Origin: an uncultured Lachnospiraceae bacterium | GTDB lineage: Bacteria; Bacillota; Clostridia; Lachnospirales; Lachnospiraceae | Direction: 5' to 3' | Assembly (NCBI GenBank): GCA_937891165.1 | Contig: CALAEX010000101.1 | Location: forward strand, 1-24,221 | Length of the DNA: 24,221 nt | The notes under the pieces: model-generated | Databases searched by the model: none | What the model was told of the DNA's origin: nothing | Seen by the model: only the letters and a program-made list of their open reading frames with translations | Shown here: one piece after another, positions 16,492 through 24,221 of the stretch | How positions within the stretch are numbered: position 1 is the first letter of the stretch | How the letters are laid out: the number at the start of each line of letters is the position of its first letter | Translations under genes and position numbers: made by a program

Positions 16492-17673
16492 ATGCCACAG
16501 GAAGACTACTTAGCAACCATACCTTTTGGAAAACTGGGAATTATTGCTTTGGAAAGTTCTAAATCAATTGCCAGTAAAGTAGACGATTACATTGTAGAAT
16601 GGAGAGATTCTCGTAATCACGAACATTCTGAAACTATCCACTTTAATGACTACAAAAAAGATTCTTATTTAATTGAATCTTCTTGCCCTCGTTTTGCTAC
16701 CGGAGAAGCAAAAGGAACGCTTCGCCAGTCCGTCCGTGGTACTGACTTATATATTCTGGTAGACGTAACAAACTATAGTTTAACTTATTCTATGTTTGGT
16801 GAAGACAACCATATGTCACCAGACGACCACTTTGCAGATTTAAAGAGAGTGATTGCCTCTGTAAATGGTAAAGCTCGTCGTATTACTGTTATTATGCCAT
16901 TCCTTTATGAAAGCAGACAGCATAAGAGAAGTTCTAGAGAATCCTTAGACTGTGCTTTAGCACTTCAAGAATTAGTAAACATGGGTGTTGATAGTATTAT
17001 TACTTTTGATGCACATGACCCTCGTGTACAAAATGCTATTCCACTCAAGACATTTGAAAATGTACTTCCTACTTATCAGTTTATTAAAACATTATTACGC
17101 AATGTTCCAGACCTTACCATCGATTCTAACCACATTATGGTTATCAGTCCAGACGAAGGTGCTATGAGCCGTGCTGTATACTTTGGTAGTGTGATTGGTG
17201 CAGATGTTGGTATGTTCTATAAGAGACGTGACTATACCGTTATTAAGAATGGCCGTAATCCAATTGTTGCTCATGAATTCTTAGGAAGCAACGTAGAAGG
17301 AAAAGATGTTATCATTATTGATGATATGATTTCTTCTGGCGAAAGTATGTTAGATACAGCAAAAGAATTAAAGAAACGTAAAGCAAAGAGAATCTTTATC
17401 TGTTCTACCTTCGGTTTATTCACAAATGGTTTAGAAAAGTTTGATGAAGCACACAAAGAAGGCTTAATTGACTATGTTATCACAACAAACTTAATTTATC
17501 AGTCTGCGGAATTATTATCTCGCCCTTACTATTTAAATGCGGATATGAGTAAATATATTGCATTGTTAATTGATACATTAAACCATGACAGCTCTATTAG
17601 TGAATTTTTAAACCCTGCTGGAAGAATTCAGCAAGTTTTAAATAACTACAAAGAAAAGCAGAAAAATAACTAA
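16492..17673 (+). CDS. prs: Ribose-phosphate pyrophosphokinase, long (about 390-residue) form
   Basis: Makes PRPP from ribose-5-phosphate and ATP, for purine, pyrimidine, His, Trp and NAD synthesis. Motifs, numbered from the chosen start: flexible-loop ESRQHKRSSRES (about 137-150), FDAHDP (172-177), SPDEGAMSRA, and the PRPP loop VIIIDDMISSGES (about 273-285). At 393 residues it exceeds the roughly 315-residue classical enzyme. The extra length is mainly an N-terminal region (about 1-85, with IPFGKLGIIALESSKSIASKVDDYI) and a C-terminal helical tail. An ATG at 16477 is possible, but GGAGG at 16479-16483 sits eight bases before the ATG at 16492. In B. subtilis prs also lies in the spoVG-pth neighbourhood. 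Unlike the preceding genes, a spot count in this gene was slightly G-rich, consistent with high expression. Confidence 0.92.
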   Translation: MPQEDYLATIPFGKLGIIALESSKSIASKVDDYIVEWRDSRNHEHSETIHFNDYKKDSYLIESSCPRFATGEAKGTLRQSVRGTDLYILVDVTNYSLTYSMFGEDNHMSPDDHFADLKRVIASVNGKARRITVIMPFLYESRQHKRSSRESLDCALALQELVNMGVDSIITFDAHDPRVQNAIPLKTFENVLPTYQFIKTLLRNVPDLTIDSNHIMVISPDEGAMSRAVYFGSVIGADVGMFYKRRDYTVIKNGRNPIVAHEFLGSNVEGKDVIIIDDMISSGESMLDTAKELKKRKAKRIFICSTFGLFTNGLEKFDEAHKEGLIDYVITTNLIYQSAELLSRPYYLNADMSKYIALLIDTLNHDSSISEFLNPAGRIQQVLNNYKEKQKNN

Positions 17674-17699
17674 GCCCCTTTGTTTTTTTAATTAACATA

Positions 17700-17759
17700 A
17701 ATAAGTCCCTTACCCATTTTTAGTGCATAAAGCACGAAGTAATAGGTAAGGGACTTATT
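17700..17759. terminator. Perfect 15-bp inverted repeat, probable bidirectional terminator
   Basis: Arms 17700-17714 (AATAAGTCCCTTACC) and 17745-17759, perfectly complementary. Inside the 30-base loop is a second hairpin, GTGC-ATAAA-GCAC. It lies between the convergent ends of prs and the 87-residue gene. The T-tracts beside the arms are weak, so termination is likely but not certain. Confidence 0.65.
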
Positions 17760-17762
17760 ACA

Positions 17763-18026
17763 TCAATCTTTTGTCCAATATGGCTTTTGGTCTTTATGGG
17801 AATATCCTACCATTCTTACTTCGTATCCATTCACAATAGATGTATATTTTTCTATTTCTCTCTCTGTTAAACTTCCATTCTCTGTTAATTCGGAAAGCTT
17901 TTGTCTTAATTCTTCTACGGTTTGTCTTGCGATATCTTTATAATTATTCTCCATAGCCAACTTAATTTCTAAAACCATATTGTCAAGTTCTTGTGTTACT
18001 TTTGTTTTCTTAAAAAAATGAAACAT
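17763..18026 (-). CDS. Small uncharacterised helical protein
   Basis: An 87-residue cytoplasmic protein that I do not recognise. It has a short basic N-terminus (MFHFFKKTK), then charged, mostly helical sequence with hydrophobic spacing suggestive of a coiled coil or helical hairpin (about 10-70: ELDNMVLEIKLAMENN...VEELRQKLSELTENGSLTEREIEKYTSIV). The tail is Tyr/Trp-containing (GYSHKDQKPYWTKD). There is no signal peptide, membrane segment or cysteine. It is preceded by AAAGGGGTAGGAA and a good promoter at 18060-18088, so it looks like a real single-gene unit. It is convergent with prs and divergent from the MBL gene. No function is assigned. Confidence 0.8.
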   Translation of the reverse strand: MFHFFKKTKVTQELDNMVLEIKLAMENNYKDIARQTVEELRQKLSELTENGSLTEREIEKYTSIVNGYEVRMVGYSHKDQKPYWTKD

Positions 18027-18059
18027 TTCCTACCCCTTTCTAAAAAATCTTTTTTATTT

Positions 18060-18088
18060 ATTATACCATTCCTCTATTGAGCCATCAA
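18060..18088 (-). promoter_or_regulatory. Sigma-A-type promoter for the small 87-residue gene
   Basis: Minus-strand -35 TTGATG (18083-18088), a 17-base spacer and a perfect -10 TATAAT (18060-18065), about 34 bases before the ATG at 18026. Confidence 0.75.
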
Positions 18089-18206
18089 TAAAAAAGCTAT
18101 GGATATATTGTAAATAAAGCTTTTAAAACCATCATTTCTATGGTATATTTTAGATACTATGGATACAAAACAAAAAACTATTTTTTAACTGAAAGAGGTA
18201 GAAAAT

Positions 18207-19505
18207 ATGATTACAACTACTATGTGGATACTTGGCTGTCCTGCACCAACTTGTAGTGAATTAGCCAACGGTTGTTACAATGCAGGTCCAATGCTTGCAG
18301 ATGACAGAGAAGGAATAACAAAAGAAGATTCTAAAATGCAGATTTTTTATAATGTTACAGAATCCGATTTTGACAACTATATTGACTCATTAAGAAATAT
18401 CGGAATTAATGGATATTTAGAACATACGTTAGGTTCTGATAAATTTTTTGCGTTTGCTTATGAAGGAAACTATTATCATGTAGCTTATATTGCAAAGCGA
18501 GGAGAACTTCGTATTATAGAAGACATTAGCTCTACCCCAATAAATGAATTTGGCTACCATACCATTGGACAACAACAAACCGTAGTGTATCAGTATGGCT
18601 TATACTATGACCCTGAAAATCATGTTACTGATAAAACTGTAAACTGTGGAATGCTATACATTATAAAATTATCCGATAATAGTTTATTTATGGTAGATGG
18701 GGGACATATTTTCCAGTGTAGTGACAAGATGATAGATGGCTTATGGAACTTTTTATTACAAATCACAAATACACCAAAAGATGGAATAATCCGTATTGCT
18801 AATTGGCATTTTACACATCCTCATGATGACCATATCAATGGTTGTACCAAATTATTAAATCGTTATCATAAGCAAATTATATTAGAACGCGTTATGTATA
18901 ACTTCCCATGCTTTAGTATTGCTCATGGATATTCCATTTCTACTTATGACATGAAAGAAATTGTGCCAAGATTGTATCCACAAGTCAAAGTATTAAAATT
19001 ACATACTGGTCAAAAGTTCAATCTTGCAGATATGACAGTAGAAGTGTATTATACACAAGAAGACGCTGCTAGAAGAGAAGACTTATCTAAATTTCATTTA
19101 GGAGATTCTAATTGTGCTTCTAGTATTTTAAAACTCACAATAGATGGAAAGACAATTATGATGTTAGGCGATACTAATGTGGAAACAGAAGAAATTCTCG
19201 CAAACTATAGTGAAAAAGAACTCTGGAAAGCTGATATGGTTCAAGTAGCACATCACTGTTTTAACTATCTAGATACTTTATATCCATGGATTGCAGCTCC
19301 TGTCGCAATGTTGCCTAATAGTTATTTTGGAGCTCATACGCCAGAAAATCTTCCAAAACTTGCTACTATATTAAACTATATAAAAGACAATCAAATTTAC
19401 TATGAAGGCGAAGGAACCGATGGATTTGTTGCTACAGAATCTGGATGGAAACATATCGAACATTTCCCTGTGATTGGAGAAGAATACGATAATTCTGGAT
19501 ACTAA
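18207..19505 (+). CDS. MBL-fold metallo-hydrolase of unknown substrate
   Basis: A 432-residue protein with a C-terminal metallo-beta-lactamase fold. The metal motif is HFTHPHDDHINGC (HPHDDH at 204-209), preceded by LFMVDGGH (about 160-167). Later ligands fit IMMLGDTN (Asp 322) and QVAHHC (His 349-350). This resembles the MBL domain seen alone or in ComEC-type proteins more than beta-lactamases. The N-terminal 140 residues (FFAFAYEGNYYHVAYIAKRGELRIIED...) form a separate domain that I cannot name. There is no signal peptide, so it is probably cytoplasmic. Start supported by AGAGG about 9 bases upstream. A possible extended -10 (TGGTATATT near 18137-18145) is weak. It is a monocistronic unit ending at a palindromic repeat. 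The substrate is unknown. Confidence 0.82.
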   Translation: MITTTMWILGCPAPTCSELANGCYNAGPMLADDREGITKEDSKMQIFYNVTESDFDNYIDSLRNIGINGYLEHTLGSDKFFAFAYEGNYYHVAYIAKRGELRIIEDISSTPINEFGYHTIGQQQTVVYQYGLYYDPENHVTDKTVNCGMLYIIKLSDNSLFMVDGGHIFQCSDKMIDGLWNFLLQITNTPKDGIIRIANWHFTHPHDDHINGCTKLLNRYHKQIILERVMYNFPCFSIAHGYSISTYDMKEIVPRLYPQVKVLKLHTGQKFNLADMTVEVYYTQEDAARREDLSKFHLGDSNCASSILKLTIDGKTIMMLGDTNVETEEILANYSEKELWKADMVQVAHHCFNYLDTLYPWIAAPVAMLPNSYFGAHTPENLPKLATILNYIKDNQIYYEGEGTDGFVATESGWKHIEHFPVIGEEYDNSGY

Positions 19506-19549
19506 AACCCTTCCTTAAAAAACAGTTATTGTAAAAAATCTTGTTTTTT

Positions 19550-19691
19550 GATATCTTCTAGGACACGCTTTCGCTCGTGTCGAAACGGAGCAGTATTAGT
19601 CTCGAAAGAACCTCGCCATACAACAGAAAATACGTTGTATTTTCTGATTGTCTTGAGGTCTGACGTTTCTAAACGGTCCTTGCCAGATATC
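19550..19691. repeat. Palindromic dispersed repeat, copy B (MITE-like, 142 bp)
   Basis: Imperfect terminal inverted repeats: GATATCT...AGGAC (19550-19564) against GTCCT...AGATATC (19676-19691). An internal perfect 10-bp hairpin lies at 19624-19633/19637-19646 (CAGAAAATAC-GTT-GTATTTTCTG), extended by ACCTC/GAGGT (19610-19614, 19655-19659). Bases 19552-19605 match copy A. The element sits in a larger inverted repeat, 19536-19555 and 19686-19706 (AAATCTTGTTTTTTGATATC and its near-complement). It looks as if it had inserted at the centre of a GATATC-centred A/T-rich hairpin. It lies between convergent MBL and glycosidase genes. The rest of 19506-19761 shows no gene. Confidence 0.7.
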
Positions 19692-19761
19692 AAAAAAACA
19701 AGATTTCCAACTTATAATAATTCTACTTTACGACAACCTCTTTTTGATTTATCAATTTCTA

Positions 19762-21201
19762 TTATCTCCAAATCTCTACTTTATATCGTTTTGCAATTTC
19801 AGGAACATAAGTAATACTATTTGTCTTCTCTCCATTAATAACAATAGAAGAAGTTCCATCTTCACTTTCTTTTAATTCGATATCTAAAATAACATTTCTA
19901 AATTGAATTCCTTGTATTTGCATTGCTCCGATATTTTTTGGTACACATGGATGGAATTTAAGTTTATCTTCTTCCAATGTAATTCCAAACACACCAAAGA
20001 CAATTCCTGCAAGGAAACCTGTGGCTGACCATGTTTGGTCTTTTACAGAATCCCAATGACATCCTACTTGCCATCCACCGTCTGGTACGCCAGTTTCTCC
20101 GTTATAGATTTCCCAAAATGCATCATGCTCTACAGCAAGATATGCCATTTTTTCTAATTCGTCTCCTAATAGTTCTGCGAAACCCCATTTTGCAACGGCT
20201 TGCATAAAGAAACCATTGACTACTGGCCAAATTAAATTGTTATGACGAATTGGTTTCTCTACAGAAGAAAGTCCTTCAAATGGTGGCCAAATGGACATTA
20301 AACCATAGGAGCTTCTATAACATTGACACATCATTTTCTCTGCTTGTTGTTTATTACATACATCAAATAACATAGCAAAGGACATTCCACATCCTTCTTG
20401 TGACCAATCTAATCTTCCATCTGGATAAAGCAAATAGGCATAAGTACCCTTTTCTTCACTCCAAAACCAATGATTTAAAGCATTTTTTAACTTATCTGCT
20501 TTTTCCACAAAACTTGTATTGAAAAGAGCATTTTCTTTAGATAAGATAGCTTGCATTTTCTGCAAAATACAATAACCATGATAATACAAACAATTCGTAC
20601 TAAATGACATAATATGTTGTGTTGGGGCATGGTCACCTACAAAAGAAGATTCTTTTCCTTCTTCGTACAAATCTTTTGGATATCCTGTAATACCATCATT
20701 GAAGAAAGAACCACCAGTAAATAAACCATATTGTTGATTAAACTGTGTTTTTTCTAACAATTCCATCGAATATGCAATTGTAGCAAAGGCATCCGATAAA
20801 AATTCCATATCCCCTGTTGCTAAATAATATTTCCATGCTCCAGTTGCCCAAATGATTTTGTCCCAACATTGATTATCCATCTGAAAGCAAAGTTTTCCAT
20901 CCACACGTTCACATACCGACCATAATGTATTTTTGGCTACTTCTGGTTCTAAGAAACAAGCAGCATTCATCGTATTGACTGCGGCATCTCTTGTCCATGG
21001 TGTTGGATAGCCACCTCCTGCACGAATCATTAAGCCAAGTGTTTCGTCTAACATACTAGATTTATTATATACATTAGCATCACATGGTACTGTATTGATT
21101 TCTAAAAGATTTTTTATAGCCATTTCATACGCTTGTAAAATTTCTTTTTGTTCTGTGATTAGTTTTGGTGCTTGCTCTAATTTTTCTTTGATATAACTCA
21201 T
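19762..21201 (-). CDS. (alpha/alpha)6-barrel glycoside hydrolase (GH63/MGH1-like)
   Basis: A cytoplasmic sugar-cleaving enzyme of 479 residues with no signal peptide. The pattern GGGYPTPWTRDAAVNT (about 62-77), repeated aromatic helices, and RHNNLIWPVVNGFF (about 319-332) fit the six-hairpin barrel shared by GH63, MGH1-like, GH37 and debranching-type enzymes. The C-terminal beta domain (ITLEEDKLKFHPCVPKNIGAMQIQGIQFRNVILDIEL) is of the kind found after such barrels. Exact family and linkage cannot be fixed by eye. Start supported by AGGAGGG six bases upstream, and 30 bases separate it from the preceding GH36-like gene. It is last in the operon with the GH36-like and GH92 genes, suggesting joint breakdown of an imported alpha-linked oligosaccharide. 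Confidence 0.8.
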   Translation of the reverse strand: MSYIKEKLEQAPKLITEQKEILQAYEMAIKNLLEINTVPCDANVYNKSSMLDETLGLMIRAGGGYPTPWTRDAAVNTMNAACFLEPEVAKNTLWSVCERVDGKLCFQMDNQCWDKIIWATGAWKYYLATGDMEFLSDAFATIAYSMELLEKTQFNQQYGLFTGGSFFNDGITGYPKDLYEEGKESSFVGDHAPTQHIMSFSTNCLYYHGYCILQKMQAILSKENALFNTSFVEKADKLKNALNHWFWSEEKGTYAYLLYPDGRLDWSQEGCGMSFAMLFDVCNKQQAEKMMCQCYRSSYGLMSIWPPFEGLSSVEKPIRHNNLIWPVVNGFFMQAVAKWGFAELLGDELEKMAYLAVEHDAFWEIYNGETGVPDGGWQVGCHWDSVKDQTWSATGFLAGIVFGVFGITLEEDKLKFHPCVPKNIGAMQIQGIQFRNVILDIELKESEDGTSSIVINGEKTNSITYVPEIAKRYKVEIWR

Positions 21202-21231
21202 TTTGAACCCTCCTATTATGAAATAATTGCT

Positions 21232-22770
21232 TTACCATTCAAAGGTACGAATTCCTTCAAAGGTATTCCATTCTTTTGGGGTTAGTTCTGTTTTCCAATC
21301 CAATGGTTCTGCAACTTCTCTATTATAAGAAGCCTTTTGATAAGCTTGTTTTAATTCTTCCTCTTGTTCTTCATTTAATACTCCAGGTTTTACGGAAACA
21401 AAAAGAGGAGTTCCGCTAAGAGCTAATAATTCTAACCATTGTCTATTTTTCTCCCATGCAATATCTCCTGTAATACCAACACAATCCGCATCTGCTCCAT
21501 AGAAACTTTCCTGCTGTATCATACGAAAGGCTAGAGTATTGATTCCCATTTTTTTCGTGCGTTCCCATTCTACTCCACTGGTATCATCACCTGTACGATT
21601 CAAATGCATAAGTCCAGCTCCTAAATGTCCAATACAATTACATCCTAAAATAATCATATGTTCTGTTGCTTTATAAATCGTTTCATAGAACTTGATAATA
21701 ATTTCTGCTGTTGTACGGGAAGTATCAGCAAACTGCCACTCTCCATCCGTCAACTCTGCTCCCATAGATGTTCCCCATCTGCCAAAGATATCCCAAGTAG
21801 AGAAATCATATTTTACTAATTCAAAGCCCCATTCTGCGATTTGGCAAATATCTTCTCTAATATGATTTAATACTTCTGGAACAGAAATATCGAGTACAAT
21901 CGCATCTCTTTGTAATCTCCATTCCTTTGGAATATCCTTAGAATCATCTGCTAATGGACGAATCCAAATACCTGGTCTTACGTTGTATTTTTTCATATCG
22001 TTTGCTAATTGTCCCATATCGCCATAGTCTGCATTAGAATTTCTCCAAGGACCTCCATTATATCCATTCGTATGCTTGATTTGCCATCCATCATCAATTA
22101 CCATAAATGGACGATTCTCAAGTCCTTCTGTCATTCTAGCTAAATAAGCACTATCCTTTAAAATTTCTTCTCTACTGCTGTTTCCATAAGCGTAATACCA
22201 GTTATTACTTCCATAAATTGGTTCTTGTTTACATACCGAATCATCACACATCATCTTACAGAACAAGCGTCCTGCTTCAAAGGCTCTTGTTTCATAACTC
22301 TTCATTACTACTTGAGCAACCTCTAATTTTCTTCCATTTAATCTAACACCTGCTCCACCACAACGTACGTCTAAATGTAAGAGTAAATCATTATTTTTAA
22401 TTTCCCACCAACACATAGCGGCTGGTCTTACTTTTACACCATAAGCAAAACATTTGTCTGTTCTATCATCTAAAAAATACCATGGCATTACATTAGATTC
22501 TTCTGGCTTTTTCCATTCCAAATCGCCATAGGCTCTCTCCCAATGGTCAGCTAAAAGTTCCCCTGCCCCTGCCGCTTCTTCTTTCCAAAGCAATACAATT
22601 TCTCGAACCGCACTTTTTTCTGCTTGTAAAAAAACTGTTATATTTTCTTCTTTTAAAACTAACTCTACGCTAACATCCTCTGATTTACTATATGCCACTG
22701 TTTCACTAGAAAACTCTACATCACCGAATACGGTGATTTGATTTGGCAATCGAAGTATCTCTGTTTTCAT
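21232..22770 (-). CDS. GH36-like (clan GH-D) alpha-galactosidase-type glycoside hydrolase
   Basis: Probably a retaining alpha-glycosidase, cytoplasmic. The N-terminal beta domain (about 1-180) is followed by a TIM barrel. The barrel has NNWYYAYGNSSREEIL, FMVIDDGWQ (225-230 region), PGIWIRPL, the nucleophile in LVKYDFS (Asp 322) and the acid/base in RTGDDTSGVEWER (Asp 395/396). These are the clan GH-D landmarks. At 512 residues it is shorter than classical GH36 alpha-galactosidases (about 700), and the specificity could differ (raffinose-synthase-like or alpha-N-acetylgalactosaminidase relatives). An ATG at 22779 directly abuts AAAGGA, while the ATG at 22770 is nine bases away, so 22770 is chosen. 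It lies 30 bases before the barrel enzyme and 161 bases after GH92, with a strong stem-loop in that gap. Confidence 0.8.
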   Translation of the reverse strand: MKTEILRLPNQITVFGDVEFSSETVAYSKSEDVSVELVLKEENITVFLQAEKSAVREIVLLWKEEAAGAGELLADHWERAYGDLEWKKPEESNVMPWYFLDDRTDKCFAYGVKVRPAAMCWWEIKNNDLLLHLDVRCGGAGVRLNGRKLEVAQVVMKSYETRAFEAGRLFCKMMCDDSVCKQEPIYGSNNWYYAYGNSSREEILKDSAYLARMTEGLENRPFMVIDDGWQIKHTNGYNGGPWRNSNADYGDMGQLANDMKKYNVRPGIWIRPLADDSKDIPKEWRLQRDAIVLDISVPEVLNHIREDICQIAEWGFELVKYDFSTWDIFGRWGTSMGAELTDGEWQFADTSRTTAEIIIKFYETIYKATEHMIILGCNCIGHLGAGLMHLNRTGDDTSGVEWERTKKMGINTLAFRMIQQESFYGADADCVGITGDIAWEKNRQWLELLALSGTPLFVSVKPGVLNEEQEEELKQAYQKASYNREVAEPLDWKTELTPKEWNTFEGIRTFEW

Positions 22771-22803
22771 CCCTATCATTCCTTTCTTTTTCTATAAAAG
22801 AAA

Positions 22804-22880
22804 AGAGATTGTTACAAAATAGAACGATTATAGGTAAAAGTCTTATTTTCAAGACTTTTATTCATTTTGCAACAACCTCT
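22804..22880. repeat. Nested stem-loop between GH92 and GH36-like genes
   Basis: Outer arms 22804-22820 and 22864-22880 (17 bp, two mismatches). A perfect inner 9-bp hairpin AAAAGTCTT/AAGACTTTT lies at 22836-22844/22851-22859. On the minus strand the outer stem is followed by a T-rich stretch (TTTTCTTTT), so it could terminate or attenuate GH92 transcripts before the downstream genes. It is also compatible with a small palindromic repeat. No gene lies in 22771-22931. Confidence 0.6.
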
Positions 22881-22931
22881 TACTTTATACCGCATGAGAA
22901 ATTTTAATACCTGATACAGACTACATTTATT

Positions 22932-24221
22932 TTATTCTAAAAAACCCTTAATTGTATAGCTCTTTGCAAGTCCCGGAATCGTTACCATTTCTTTCTTACC
23001 TGGACACATTGGATACATACCAAGACAAGCGAACAAATACCATGCTGCCATAGTTCCGTTATCTTCATCTCCTGGGAAACCGTCCGATTCATAAGAGAAT
23101 ACTTCTAATGCCATCTTGTGTACCCAATAACGGGATTTTTCTGTTTCACCAAAGTAAGCATAAATATAAGGAATATGGAACGATGGCTGATTATTGATAG
23201 CACACTGACCATAGTTTAAAGCAGCAAATTCGGATATTTCATGAATTTCTTCCCCATAACCACCTACACGGTATACAGGAGGTGTTGCAAAGAATTCATC
23301 CAACTTCGCAAGAAATGCCTCTTTGCCACCAAATAATTCTGCTAAACCTTCTAAATCATGAGGAACTGCAAATAAAGTCTGCCATGCTGCTGCTTCGGTA
23401 TATTCTTTACCCCAACTGCAAGGGTCAAAATTATCTGCCATGACACCATCTTTATCTTTTCCACGCATAAAACCAGTTTCTGCATCAAATAAATTCTTAT
23501 AGTTCTTTGCACGACGCTCGTATTCTTCTACCAAATCATCACGTCCTAATGCTTTTGCTACGGTAGCAATACACCAGTCACCATAAGCAGCATCTAATGT
23601 CAAATTGACAGATTCCTTATGCTCCTCACGAGGCACATAACCATACTTACAATAAGACTCTGCACCATTACGTCCAAAGCAATCACGAGGTGCATTGTTG
23701 TTTGCGTGTTTTAACATACCCTCTAATGCTTTTTCCCAAATCTTGCGATTTCCAATGCCATTTACTACAGCATGAGCAATAACTGCATCAATTAATGTAG
23801 ATGGCATACATCCAACTTCACCAAAGCCAAGCCAACGAGGAAGCCAACCACAATCTTCGTACTCATTTACAAAACCTTCTAACATTTCTGCAAATTCCTC
23901 ACGAGCAATCATTGTATACAATGGATATACAGTACGATAAGTATCCCAGAAACCATTGGCTGTATAACGAATACCTTCTTTTACACTACCATCAAATGGT
24001 ACAAAGTGAATAATCTTTCCATCCGCATCATACTCATAACATTTTTGTGGATATAAGAAAGTACGCCATAAACAAGTATAAAATGTCTTTTCTAATCTCT
24101 CATCATCAAATTCTGCATCAATTCTAGAAAGTCTTTCTTCCCAAATTTCATCATTTTCTGCATGAATTTCTTCTAAAGAACGACCATTGATTTCACGACC
24201 AATTACTGCTTCTGCAATTTC
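22932..24221 (-). CDS. GH92 alpha-mannosidase family protein, partial (C-terminal 429 residues)
   Basis: A calcium-dependent exo-alpha-mannosidase family protein. The reading frame stays open to the window edge, so the N-terminal half lies outside. It is not a gene starting at the TTG at 23921. Visible signatures: FYTCLWRTFLYPQ, NGFWDTYRTVYPLY (about 23909-23956), AYGDWCIA, the NNQPSFHIPYIYAYFG region, and GFPGDEDNGTMAAWYLFACLGMYPMCPG near the C-terminus. The last holds the Asp cluster corresponding to the catalytic base region of this family. The frame ends with TIPGLAKSYTIKGFLE, so the protein may be shorter at the C-terminus than secreted Bacteroides members, which continue into a further beta domain. 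Whether a signal peptide exists cannot be seen. It is upstream of the GH36-like and barrel genes on the same strand. Confidence 0.92.
   Translation of the reverse strand, partial: EIAEAVIGREINGRSLEEIHAENDEIWEERLSRIDAEFDDERLEKTFYTCLWRTFLYPQKCYEYDADGKIIHFVPFDGSVKEGIRYTANGFWDTYRTVYPLYTMIAREEFAEMLEGFVNEYEDCGWLPRWLGFGEVGCMPSTLIDAVIAHAVVNGIGNRKIWEKALEGMLKHANNNAPRDCFGRNGAESYCKYGYVPREEHKESVNLTLDAAYGDWCIATVAKALGRDDLVEEYERRAKNYKNLFDAETGFMRGKDKDGVMADNFDPCSWGKEYTEAAAWQTLFAVPHDLEGLAELFGGKEAFLAKLDEFFATPPVYRVGGYGEEIHEISEFAALNYGQCAINNQPSFHIPYIYAYFGETEKSRYWVHKMALEVFSYESDGFPGDEDNGTMAAWYLFACLGMYPMCPGKKEMVTIPGLAKSYTIKGFLE

Noticed and set aside
23919..23921. TTG as the real start of the GH92 gene
   Set aside because: The frame upstream encodes further GH92 sequence (NGFWDTYRTVYPLY and FYTCLWRTFLYPQ), so the gene simply runs off the window.
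23801..24013. Plus-strand open frame near the right end
   Set aside because: It lies opposite the GH92 frame, which continues uninterrupted to the window edge with clear family motifs.

Overview
The window looks like a low-GC Gram-positive chromosome, most likely a Lachnospiraceae-type member of Clostridia. Support comes from the AT-rich sequence, strong AGGAGG-type ribosome binding sites, SpoVG, a paired GlgC/GlgD, a DnaD/DnaI helicase-loading pair, and a Pth-Mfd-foldase string. No dnaA, rRNA, tRNA, CRISPR array, phage or transposase gene is visible.

Layout, left to right. (1) 1-2279, plus strand: a Zn/Cd/Pb-type P1B ATPase followed by an ArsR/SmtB repressor, a metal-resistance operon. (2) 2280-2449: a palindromic repeat (copy A) between convergent genes. 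(3) 2450-12135, minus strand: glgC-glgD (ATGA overlap), then spoVG with its own terminator, then a PdaC-like deacetylase-pth-mfd-foldase operon starting at a recognisable promoter. (4) 12136-12539: divergent intergenic region with promoters for glgC and murC. (5) 12540-17673, plus strand: murC, a dense cluster of DnaA boxes, dnaD, dnaI and a long-form prs. (6) 17674-18206: a 15-bp perfect inverted repeat, a small unknown protein on the minus strand and its promoter. (7) 18207-19505: an MBL-fold hydrolase. (8) 19506-19761: a second, longer palindromic repeat (copy B), again between convergent genes. (9) 19762-24221, minus strand: a glycoside hydrolase operon comprising GH92 (cut by the window edge), a GH36-like enzyme and an (alpha/alpha)6-barrel enzyme, with a nested stem-loop between the first two.

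The most interesting feature is non-coding. At 13950-14158, between murC and the dnaD-dnaI helicase-loader operon, there are five perfect TTATCCACA DnaA boxes plus degenerate ones. They include two copies of a tandem pair flanking an AT-rich stretch. This has the look of an origin or DnaA-titration site, but no dnaA is present and spot counts show C>G on the plus strand on both sides. A DnaA-responsive promoter or titration locus controlling helicase-loader supply is the better reading. The second point of interest is the palindromic repeat family with copies at 2315-2388 and 19550-19691.

Several starts were moved from the longest open frame to the position supported by a ribosome binding site (foldase, deacetylase, dnaI, prs, GH36-like enzyme), and the alternatives are noted in each entry.
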